48,045 nt of DNA from Firmicutes bacterium CAG:582 (GTDB taxonomy: Bacteria; Bacillota_I; Bacilli_A; RF39; UBA660): assembly GCA_000435515.1 (NCBI GenBank), contig FR884180.1, positions 1-48,045 on the forward strand. The letters run 5' to 3'. A program made the position numbers and the translations under genes. Below are positions 1 to 7,466 of the stretch, piece after piece. The first letter of the stretch is position 1, and each line of letters starts with the position of its first letter. The notes beneath the pieces are model-generated. The model worked only from the letters and a program-made list of their open reading frames with translations. It searched no databases and was not told the origin of the DNA.

Positions 1-118
1 TATTTAGCCTCTAGTTGGAAGTGATAAGCATCTTCTTCTGCTTCTCGATTGGTTATTATATATGCTTAAATTTGCTTGTCAATAAACTCGACAAATGTCG
101 ACAAAATTAGAACCTAAA
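1..118 (-). promoter_or_regulatory. Repeated promoter element, copy 1 (tandem 0A-box-like sites, sigma-A promoter, leader hairpin)
   Basis: Read on the minus strand, two TTTGTCGA-like octamers (98-105 and 88-95) lie exactly 10 bp apart. They are followed by TTGACA (77-82), 16 bp, then TATAAT (55-60), a near-consensus housekeeping promoter firing leftwards out of the window. The transcript begins with a small hairpin, arms GAGAAGCA and TGCTTATC with an 8-nt loop, followed by a conserved ACTTCC/AGAGGCTAAATA stretch. The whole element is repeated with high identity at 19896-20012. The TTTGTCGAA-type sites resemble Spo0A boxes, and the 10-bp tandem spacing also fits Spo0A; assignment to Spo0A is inference. 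The gene it drives is outside the window. Confidence 0.6.
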
Positions 119-135
119 AAATATATCTTTTCAAC

Positions 136-168
136 AAAAAAAAAACAAATTTTAAAATTTGTTTTTTT
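136..168. terminator. Intrinsic terminator after the cysteine desulfurase gene
   Basis: An A/T-rich perfect inverted repeat (ACAAATTTT/AAAATTTGT) is flanked by A-runs on one side and T-runs on the other, so it can work in both directions. On the minus strand it directly follows the stop codon of the desulfurase gene. Confidence 0.7.
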
Positions 169-1291
169 ATTCACTTAATTTTATAAGTTCATTATAATGC
201 TTATCAAAAGATTCTAAGAACTCAGTTATCTCACTTGGCATTGTATATGGTGAAATACTTATTCTTATTGTTGTTTCACTTCGTTTATCATCATGAGTCA
301 TTTGATAAACAGATTCACTCTTTTTTCCCTTAGAACAAGCTGTATTACTAGAAACATAAACTTCATCTTTTTCTAAAGCATGTATAAATGTTTCTGGTTT
401 TATATCCATTAAACTAATATTTAAAATATGAGGAATACAATATTTACTTGAATTAATAACAATTCTTGGATAATTTCCCATATGTTCAACAATCTTATCA
501 TAATATTTTTTTACTGTTTCTTCTTTTTTATTTATATCTTTTAAAGCAAGTCTTAATGCTTTAGCAAACGACACAATTAAAGGAAGCGGAGGTGTACCCG
601 GAACTAAGTAATCATCATGTCCATATAAAAGTGGAGTTAAAACAAGACCTCTGGTTTTATATAAAAGTCCAATACCTTTTGGTCCATATATCTTATGACT
701 ACTGATGGTAGCTAAATCAACATCGTTAACGTTAATATTAACTTTACCTATCGCTTGAGTCATATCACTATGGAGAATACAATTCTCATTATTTTTTCTT
801 ATAACTTGTCTAACGGTTTTTAATGGTTGTCTTGCTCCAACTTCAGAATTAACTGCACAAATACTTACTAAAATAGTGTCTTTAGTAACTTTATTTTTTA
901 AATCATCAAAATCTATTACACCTTCATTAGTAACATTAACATAATCAATTATAAATCCAAGTTTTTCTAAATGTTTACATATTCCATAAATACTTGGATG
1001 TTCCATTGTTGAAACAAGTATTCTATTTCCATATCTTTTATAAGTTAAAGCCGCTCCAATAATAGCTAAATTATTTGATTCGGTTGCACCACTAGTATAA
1101 AAGAACTCATCTTCTTTAATATTTAAAAGTTCACTTACTTGTTTATTTGCACTTTCTAAAAGCTCATGAGCTTTAACCCCTAAACTATGTAAACTATTTG
1201 GATTTCCAAAATATTCTTCTGTAACCTTATTGTAACTATCAAGTACTTCTGGAAGCACTGGAGTTGTTGCTGAATAATCTAAATAAACCAT
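167..1291 (-). CDS. Cysteine desulfurase, NifS/IscS family (NifZ-like)
   Basis: This is a PLP enzyme that takes sulfur from cysteine as a persulfide for tRNA thiolation or Fe-S assembly. Its 374 residues match the family length. Visible landmarks are the TSGATESNN motif near residue 66, His98, Asp176 and Gln179 around the cofactor, the PLP-binding lysine in SSHKIYGPKG (Lys200), and the catalytic cysteine in SSNTACSKG (Cys319). The usual RxGTxN phosphate-site motif reads VPGTPPLP (residues 230-237), a departure from typical IscS. It lies 3 bp after ezrA on the same strand with no strong separate ribosome site, so translation is probably coupled. In Bacillus the ezrA-linked paralogue is NifZ, which serves ThiI; thiI may lie beyond the left edge. 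The NifZ assignment is from context only. Confidence 0.88.
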   Translation of the reverse strand: MVYLDYSATTPVLPEVLDSYNKVTEEYFGNPNSLHSLGVKAHELLESANKQVSELLNIKEDEFFYTSGATESNNLAIIGAALTYKRYGNRILVSTMEHPSIYGICKHLEKLGFIIDYVNVTNEGVIDFDDLKNKVTKDTILVSICAVNSEVGARQPLKTVRQVIRKNNENCILHSDMTQAIGKVNINVNDVDLATISSHKIYGPKGIGLLYKTRGLVLTPLLYGHDDYLVPGTPPLPLIVSFAKALRLALKDINKKEETVKKYYDKIVEHMGNYPRIVINSSKYCIPHILNISLMDIKPETFIHALEKDEVYVSSNTACSKGKKSESVYQMTHDDKRSETTIRISISPYTMPSEITEFLESFDKHYNELIKLSE

Positions 1292-1294
1292 TTC

Positions 1295-3037
1295 CTACTT
1301 CACCATATCTCTTTCTTTTTTATAAGCATCTAATAAACGTTTATGAATTCCTGGCTCAACCACATTTATAGAATTAATCGCATATTCTAAACTTTCTTTA
1401 AAATTACCTTTATTAAATTCTCTTTCAGCCTTTGTTAAACCATTATTGATATTTGAATTTATTGCACGATATCTATTTCCATAAACAATTGCATTTTCTG
1501 CCATTGATGCCGTTTTAACAATCTCTAAAGAAGTATTATACACCTTTAAAACTAAATCTCTAGCTGTATCTACTCTTGTATTTAAAGTTTTTATTGAAAT
1601 TGGTTGGTTTTCTAGTTCTAAAACCATATCTCGAACAGCTTCATTAGCCTCATCAAGTTCTACATAATAATTTTTTGGAACAACTGGAAGCTTAAATGAA
1701 TTGATGTGACTTTTAGTTTGTTTTAAAATAACTTTTATTTCATCAAGTTGCTCATGAGCACGTATTTCATCTTCTTTTAAAGATCCTAAACTTCTCAAAG
1801 TATAGTCAAGCTTATCTTCAGCTTTTAAAAGTTTAGCATTAATATTTTCCATTTCTTTTGTAAGTCTTGAATAAGCTGTATTCTTTTCTCTAAACTTATT
1901 AACAAGATTATCATACATTGTTTCACATTCTATTATTTCTGATTTTATTTCACTTATAATATGAACATCATCATCAGTTAAATCATAGCTATATTTAATA
2001 TCATCAATTTTACTAGAAAGGTTATTAACAATTTTCTTTAATTTTTTACACTTAATTAATACACTTCTAATATAATCATCAAACATCTTTTTAGCAACAC
2101 GTTCTTTATCAAAATCAGAATAAAGTCTATCAAAATAATCCATTATAGTTTTAAGTTCAAATATAGAATCCTCTAGATTTAAAACATTTAATCTATCAAA
2201 AATATCAGCAATTTTCTTTTCTGACTCATTTATATTATATTCTATCTTTAAATAATCAAGATTATAACCTTCACTTTTCATCTTTTCATTGATTTTACTA
2301 ACTTCTTCTATTTTTTTAGGAATCAAATTTTTACCTAAAAGAATAATCGATGGAGCCTCTTCAATAACAATTTTTAAGTTACCAATAGTGTCATCTAAAG
2401 CTTTAACAATTTTACCAACTTCTGAATAAACATTATTTTCCATAGCAAGTTCAAAAGCTGAAAAAAGTTTATCAACATTTTCAAACTGAAGTTCTAAAGG
2501 AACTTGTATTAAAGAATAATCATCTTTATTATTACCATTATTATAATGTAAAAATATATTACGATATTCACTTTTTAATTTAGTAACAATTTCCCTATTT
2601 TTCTTTTCTGATAAAGTTATCTCTTGAATATCATCTAAAAGTTTACTTGCTTTACTTTTAGCAATATAAATATCAAACTCAACATTACTTAAATATTCAT
2701 TTGCTTCCCTATATTTCTTTTTATTAATTTTTTCTTCAGCTTGTAAGAGTTCATCACTTATCTTTATAACATCTTTATCTTTTAGTTCTTTAAAAACACT
2801 TTTCCAATAATTAAACTTAACTTCAAGATCTTTATTATTTATTAAAGATTCAACTTTATTAAGTTCACTTAAAATAGAACCACTTATAATTAAGTTTTTA
2901 CTTCTTTCCAAGTTATCAAGAGTATTATTGAATTGATTTTTTATATTTCTAATAATTATAATAATTACACTTATAACTACGCCTAAAGTAATAATCGCAT
3001 AACCAATTGTTAGTAACGTATTAAAATCACCAGACAT
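1295..3037 (-). CDS. ezrA: Septation ring formation regulator EzrA
   Basis: EzrA is a membrane-anchored, mostly helical protein that binds FtsZ and limits ring formation away from midcell. The sequence shows a short N-terminal outside segment, one membrane span at about residues 9-30 ending in a basic stretch, and then about 550 residues of charged heptad-type coiled coil. That is the EzrA topology (N-out, spectrin-like cytoplasmic repeats). Length 580 compares with about 560-575 in other Firmicutes. A GGAG site 8 bases upstream supports the ATG. The following gene is a cysteine desulfurase, an arrangement also found in Bacillus, which adds support. It indicates a walled cell dividing with FtsZ. 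Confidence 0.85.
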   Translation of the reverse strand: MSGDFNTLLTIGYAIITLGVVISVIIIIIRNIKNQFNNTLDNLERSKNLIISGSILSELNKVESLINNKDLEVKFNYWKSVFKELKDKDVIKISDELLQAEEKINKKKYREANEYLSNVEFDIYIAKSKASKLLDDIQEITLSEKKNREIVTKLKSEYRNIFLHYNNGNNKDDYSLIQVPLELQFENVDKLFSAFELAMENNVYSEVGKIVKALDDTIGNLKIVIEEAPSIILLGKNLIPKKIEEVSKINEKMKSEGYNLDYLKIEYNINESEKKIADIFDRLNVLNLEDSIFELKTIMDYFDRLYSDFDKERVAKKMFDDYIRSVLIKCKKLKKIVNNLSSKIDDIKYSYDLTDDDVHIISEIKSEIIECETMYDNLVNKFREKNTAYSRLTKEMENINAKLLKAEDKLDYTLRSLGSLKEDEIRAHEQLDEIKVILKQTKSHINSFKLPVVPKNYYVELDEANEAVRDMVLELENQPISIKTLNTRVDTARDLVLKVYNTSLEIVKTASMAENAIVYGNRYRAINSNINNGLTKAEREFNKGNFKESLEYAINSINVVEPGIHKRLLDAYKKERDMVK

Positions 3038-3143
3038 ACACTCATACTCCTATTCTTAATTAATTATAACATAAAGAAATAATATATTCTATAATTTTAG
3101 AATAAAAAGGATTTATATAATTAAAAAAAGCTCTCATGTATTG

Positions 3144-4223
3144 CTAGTAATTTTTAATTGAATTATTTATTATATTCCAAAACAATTCATAATCAATTTC
3201 ATAAGAATCACAGTTGTTCTGCAAGCATTTTTTATCAGATACCCTATAACTATAATTTGAAGTTTTATTTGAAACATTAAATGTTTCATATTCAATATTA
3301 TATTCATACATTACGCCATCTTTTAAATTATATAAAACAACCTCTCTTGTATCTTTATCATAAAATAAATTATATGATATTTGATTATATTTTACGTCCA
3401 TCGCACAATTGTTGTTTTCACAAATCTTTTCAAACATATTGTTTTGATAATCAAAGTGAGAAGTAGTTACATCTAATTCTATTTCATCAGTAGATTTTTT
3501 ATTTTTAAATAAAAATAATTTTGAATTAGAATATTCTTGTTTAAAATTGATTTTTAAAACGTAATCTTTTTTATCTTCAGAGACTTTAAGATACATATTA
3601 TTTAAAATATAAGTTATTCTCTTAAAATCAAAATATTCAGAATAGCCATAGTAATCTACTATAGTAAAGTTATTATTATAATTACTATTTATAATTATCT
3701 TCTCTTTATTTTTATCTAAATAATAAATTTTAATTTTATCAATATTCAAATCATTATTAACAAAGTTAATATTAAGATATGCTTTTTCTCTAGCTTTTAT
3801 AAAATAACTATCAGCAAGTTCAATAGAATCAGATTTTAAACTAACTTTATAAATTTTTATTGAATTATAAGTAGTTAAAAAATAATAGAAAAAAAATAAT
3901 AAAGATATAATTATCAAGAAAAGTATTACAATTGCTAATTTTTTCCTTAATTTATGTTTTTCATGTAATAATTCAGCTGGATATTTTTTTATTTTTTCAT
4001 CGTTTTCATTATTCTTCAGACTTCCATAAACAAGCTCATCTATTGAAATATTAAAATAGTTACTAATCATTAATAGCATATCAACGCTTGGAATTGTTTT
4101 TCCATTTTCCCATTTGGTTACTGCAGTTCTATCAACAAAAAGTGCTTCAGCCAATTTATACTGGCTTAAACCTTTCTGTTCTCTTAATTTTTTGATTAAA
4201 TTACCTATTATCTTTGCATCCAT
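3144..4223 (-). CDS. Membrane-anchored XRE-family regulator with extracytoplasmic domain
   Basis: Residues 7-62 form a helix-turn-helix of the XRE/Cro type (REQKGLSQYKLAEAL, then TAVTKWENGKTIPS). A basic linker leads to one hydrophobic span at about residues 95-117, and some 240 residues follow that should lie outside the cell. The outer domain contains two nearby CxxxxC-like cysteine pairs (ENNCAMD and KCLQNNCDSY) but matches no family I recognise. It sits last in an apparent operon after an ABC ATPase and two FtsX-like permeases, 63 bp behind the second permease. The simplest reading is a one-component transmembrane sensor controlling the transporter. A GGTGGTGA site precedes the ATG. The DNA target is not evident. 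Confidence 0.75.
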   Translation of the reverse strand: MDAKIIGNLIKKLREQKGLSQYKLAEALFVDRTAVTKWENGKTIPSVDMLLMISNYFNISIDELVYGSLKNNENDEKIKKYPAELLHEKHKLRKKLAIVILFLIIISLLFFFYYFLTTYNSIKIYKVSLKSDSIELADSYFIKAREKAYLNINFVNNDLNIDKIKIYYLDKNKEKIIINSNYNNNFTIVDYYGYSEYFDFKRITYILNNMYLKVSEDKKDYVLKINFKQEYSNSKLFLFKNKKSTDEIELDVTTSHFDYQNNMFEKICENNNCAMDVKYNQISYNLFYDKDTREVVLYNLKDGVMYEYNIEYETFNVSNKTSNYSYRVSDKKCLQNNCDSYEIDYELFWNIINNSIKNY

Positions 4224-4286
4224 ATAGTCACCACCTAATAATTAAATTAATTTAATATTATTATACATGATTTACTGCAATATTGA

Positions 4287-5102
4287 TTATAAAAGCACCT
4301 TTCTTTTTAATACTATCCTCCTTCCCACTATCCAAAACATTGCTATTATAATCGATAAAATTAAGATAGCTATATTTGTAAGCATCATTGAATAATCAAA
4401 AAGCTTTAAAAAATAACCTAAAGTTAATTGAAACAACAAATTTATCAAAACTAACAATAGCATAAATACAAATATTTTTATAACTGTCATAAAATTAATC
4501 AAATGATAGTTATATCCTACCATATATAAAATTCTACAAAATTCTTTTTCATCAATTAAGATATTGATAATACTAATAACAAAAACTAATAAACATATAA
4601 AACATATAATAAACAAAACATAAATGAAATATTGATAATAATTTTCAAAATTCAACTCATTTTTCTTTACTATATAGAAATCATAATCAATCCCATTTTT
4701 AATCAACAAATCGCAAAAATCATTATAATCTATCCATTTTTTTAATGTAATGATATATTTATTATCAAACTTATATTTTGCAAATTCTAATTTATTAATT
4801 CGTTTTACATTTTTAGGAAAATATTTACTAGATTCATCTTCAACAATAATCTCATTTTCATTAAAAATACATTTCTGATAAACATCAATATTACTATAAT
4901 TTTTTATAAGATTTATTTTATTTTTTGTATTAAGTTCTAACAAGAAGTACGAATTATTATAATTATCATTTAGAATCTTTCCACTATATTTATAAAACAT
5001 AAATGAAACATCAATAATTACAAAAAGAGAAAATATAATAAAAAAATAATTTACAGTAGATTTTTTATTAAAAGTCTCTTTAAAGAATACTAAATATTTC
5101 AT
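4287..5102 (-). CDS. FtsX-like ABC transporter permease, short subunit
   Basis: 271 residues with four hydrophobic spans: about 18-38, 157-182, 205-228 and 238-258. One span, a large loop outside the membrane, then three spans clustered at the C-terminus is the FtsX/MacB permease arrangement. It starts inside the end of the preceding permease (ATGA overlap), so the two subunits are probably made in equal amounts. Such ATPase-FtsX pairs usually act as mechanotransmission or antimicrobial-peptide resistance pumps. The substrate cannot be read from sequence. Amino acid composition is extremely rich in Ile, Asn and Lys, as in the neighbours. Confidence 0.7.
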   Translation of the reverse strand: MKYLVFFKETFNKKSTVNYFFIIFSLFVIIDVSFMFYKYSGKILNDNYNNSYFLLELNTKNKINLIKNYSNIDVYQKCIFNENEIIVEDESSKYFPKNVKRINKLEFAKYKFDNKYIITLKKWIDYNDFCDLLIKNGIDYDFYIVKKNELNFENYYQYFIYVLFIICFICLLVFVISIINILIDEKEFCRILYMVGYNYHLINFMTVIKIFVFMLLLVLINLLFQLTLGYFLKLFDYSMMLTNIAILILSIIIAMFWIVGRRIVLKRKVLL

Positions 5103-6265
5103 AAAAGAATTTCCTCTACACTTTTATTTAATTTAAGACGTAATACTCTTTTGTTTACCAAAAGAATTATAATAATTTCTAAAATAAATGAAAGAATAAT
5201 TGGAACGATAGAAAAAGGTATAAAAGTTCCATCATAAATATATTCCGCAAGCAAAACGTTTTTTATATAAAAGAATAAAATTAAGTATAAAATAATTGAA
5301 ATCAAAAATGAAATAAAAAATAATATAATGTTTTCTAAAATATTTATATTTTCAATTTTTTTATTTTCAAATCCAATAGACTTTAAAATTGCATTACACT
5401 TTGATCTATATTTTACTTTTTTTGACAAAAATGATTCTAAAACTATCATAAATAAAAGAGAGATTATTATTGAAGCAAATATAGGAAAATAAGTAAGAAT
5501 TTTGATATATTCTTCATTAAGTTCTGATACAACATAATAAGAAATATTTGCTTTTTCTAGGCTTTTTAAAACTTTTTCTACATTTTCATATTTATCAACT
5601 AATAGCATAGAACCACTTTCATTACTATTTGAAATAGATTGATTTAAGTCACTTTCATCTTGAATAATTTTTTCAAAATCATCTTTTAATATATAACAAG
5701 AATTCAAAGCATTCATCGTTTTTTTAGTATCAAAAGTACCAACTATATCATATGTCGCTATTTTTTCATCATTTTCATATATACTAAAACTCTTATTTAA
5801 TATCGATTTACCACTTATGATTCTACTTTTATTAAAAATAGTTTTTCCGTTTCTTACCTCTATTTCATATGGAAAAAAAGTATCTGAACATATAGCTTCA
5901 TTAGCATTTTTTATCATTCTTCCTCTTTTTATTTTTAAATCTTCTTTAGATATCAAAGCATTAATTAAAACTTCTCCTTTTAAATCTGAATCGAAGTCTT
6001 TAGAAGAAAAAGTTAGAGGATTTCTATACTTTGCATCTTCTACAGCAAGTACATGATCCATTTTTTTCAAATTATTAATATCAATAGAATCAACAATGAT
6101 AGTTCTAAACCCACTATATTTATAAAAATATGATTGTTTTAACAAAGTAAAAGTATATCCAACACTTATTGATAATAAAATAGCTAAATTAGTAAATAAA
6201 AAGATTAAAAATAAGATAAAATTTTTCCAATTTAATATATGTTTTCTTACATAACCGAAATACAT
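5099..6265 (-). CDS. FtsX-like ABC transporter permease, long subunit
   Basis: About 388 residues: an N-terminal span (ILFLIFLFTNLAILLS), an extracytoplasmic domain of about 200 residues, and three C-terminal spans, matching the FtsX/MacB-type fold. An in-frame TTG lies 24 bases further upstream, but the ATG at 6265 has an AAGGAG site at the right distance and begins one base after the stop of the ATPase gene, so I chose it. It forms a transporter with the upstream ATPase and the downstream shorter permease. Likely function is MacB/Bce-like export or removal of peptides from the envelope (inference from family and from the adjacent sensor-like regulator). Confidence 0.75.
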   Translation of the reverse strand: MYFGYVRKHILNWKNFILFLIFLFTNLAILLSISVGYTFTLLKQSYFYKYSGFRTIIVDSIDINNLKKMDHVLAVEDAKYRNPLTFSSKDFDSDLKGEVLINALISKEDLKIKRGRMIKNANEAICSDTFFPYEIEVRNGKTIFNKSRIISGKSILNKSFSIYENDEKIATYDIVGTFDTKKTMNALNSCYILKDDFEKIIQDESDLNQSISNSNESGSMLLVDKYENVEKVLKSLEKANISYYVVSELNEEYIKILTYFPIFASIIISLLFMIVLESFLSKKVKYRSKCNAILKSIGFENKKIENINILENIILFFISFLISIILYLILFFYIKNVLLAEYIYDGTFIPFSIVPIILSFILEIIIILLVNKRVLRLKLNKSVEEILL

Positions 6266-6266
6266 C

Positions 6267-6920
6267 CTAAAGTTCTCCTTCCAAATCAATTATTTCATCA
6301 ACATATTTTTCTATATCTTTAGAGTGACTGACAACAATAACACATTTTCCATTTCTAGCAATTTTTTTTAGATTATTTAAAACAAGAATTTCATTTTTTC
6401 CATCCAAATTTCCAGTTGGTTCATCTGCCAATATAATATCAGGATCATTTATTATAGCTCTAATAAGAGCAACGCGTGCTTGTTCTCCTCCAGAAAGTTC
6501 TTTTGGAAAATGTTTTAATCTATTTTCAATTCCATATGTTTTAGCCAATTCAATAATATTACTTTTATTATTTTTTCTATTTAACAATGTTGGAAGTAAA
6601 ATATTATCATAAACATTTAAATAATCATCTAATAAATAATCTTGGAATACAAAACCAATTTTTTCGTTTCTTAATTTTGCTTGATCATTTAAACTTGTTT
6701 TACTTATATCCTTATTATTAATAAAAATATTTCCAGAATCATAGTTTTCTAATAACCCAATAATTTTTATTAAAGTTGACTTTCCACAACCAGAATGACC
6801 TATAATCCCATACATCTTTCCATAATAAAAATTTAAGTTTAGGTTTTTAAATACTTTAATTATATTTTTATGAACATAATAATTTTTGTTTAAGTTAACC
6901 ACTTTAACTGCACTTTTCAT
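6267..6920 (-). CDS. ABC transporter ATP-binding protein (LolD/MacB/BceA type)
   Basis: 217 residues with all ATPase landmarks: Walker A GHSGCGKST near residue 42, a Q-loop in FVFQDYL, the signature LSGGEQARV, Walker B IILADEPTGNLDG, and the switch histidine in VVSHSKD. The DEPTGNLDG form is typical of ATPases paired with FtsX-like permeases. It heads the operon and is followed by two such permeases and a membrane-anchored XRE regulator. A GGAGG site precedes the ATG. Substrate unknown; antimicrobial peptide resistance or lipoprotein handling are the common roles of this class. Confidence 0.88.
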   Translation of the reverse strand: MKSAVKVVNLNKNYYVHKNIIKVFKNLNLNFYYGKMYGIIGHSGCGKSTLIKIIGLLENYDSGNIFINNKDISKTSLNDQAKLRNEKIGFVFQDYLLDDYLNVYDNILLPTLLNRKNNKSNIIELAKTYGIENRLKHFPKELSGGEQARVALIRAIINDPDIILADEPTGNLDGKNEILVLNNLKKIARNGKCVIVVSHSKDIEKYVDEIIDLEGEL

Positions 6921-7011
6921 ACTTTACCTCCAACAACATATTTTTTTTACAGTTAAAACATATCATACATTTTATCTCTTTTAGTAGTGATTTATATTCA
7001 CATCAAAAGAC

Positions 7012-7044
7012 AATAAAAAAGATAACCGAAGTTATCTAAAAAAT
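7012..7044. terminator. Terminator hairpin with UUCG loop
   Basis: AGATAAC and GTTATCT form a 7-bp stem. On the minus strand the loop is C(UUCG)G, an unusually stable tetraloop, followed by a T-run. It lies directly downstream of the pseudogene at 7047-7299 and may serve both strands. Confidence 0.8.
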
Positions 7045-7046
7045 CA

Positions 7047-7299
7047 TTAATCTACTACATATGGATTAGTACTTGTTCCATCTCCATTAGAATTTATAAG
7101 GGTGCCGTTTGCAAGAGAAACTACAGAACGAACTCCTAAATCACTATTTGCATAAGAATCGCTTATATGACCATCACTAGTTAACCATACCTATTCCTGT
7201 ATAGAAATTATTTGAAAAGTCAACAAGAATAGGTGAGATTGCTGCAAATTCAATGGACATTATTAAAATTGCAACTATTATCGCACTCTTCTTTTTCAT
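7047..7299 (-). pseudogene. Remnant of a surface/secreted protein gene (N-terminal anchor joined to C-terminal module)
   Basis: Starting at ATG 7299 the frame encodes a hydrophobic N-terminus (MKKKSAIIVAILIMSIEFAA...) and stops after 40 residues. In the next frame the sequence continues as WLTSDGHISDSYANSDLGVR, then a VVSL...GDGTSTNPYVVD ending, a C-terminal module I know from secreted proteins of gut Firmicutes. The middle of the protein is missing and the two ends are out of frame, so this is a deletion derivative. A second decayed relative with a near-identical start lies at 19002-19502, and the upstream DNA of both is shared. No intact member is present here. Confidence 0.75.
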
Positions 7300-7436
7300 A
7301 AATTACACACACATTACACACACCATTCTTTTATTGCACACTTATTATACTTAAATTATGCAATTTATCTGCTGTATAGTAAATATTCTGTTTTTAGTAT
7401 GTGTAAAATTTTTCTTTATATTATTTAAATATTAAA
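7296..7436 (-). repeat. Upstream region shared by the two decayed surface-protein genes, copy 1
   Basis: Roughly 130 bp are nearly the same here and at 19499-19620: the run of CACACA just before the start codon, a TATAAT box about 60 bases upstream of the ATG, an ATACA...TGTAT-like inverted repeat upstream of it, and a TTTACACATA motif further out. Conservation of the upstream DNA after loss of the coding parts suggests a shared promoter and control region for a gene family. No clear -35 box is seen at 17 bp, which may mean activator dependence (inference). Confidence 0.55.
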
Positions 7437-7466
7437 TAAAAAAAAGAGAAGCATTACACTTCTGCA
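7436..7466 (-). terminator. Terminator of the GH31 gene
   Basis: On the minus strand AGAAG/CTTCT with a 7-base loop is followed by a run of eight T residues. The stem includes the last codons of the glycosidase gene. Confidence 0.65.
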
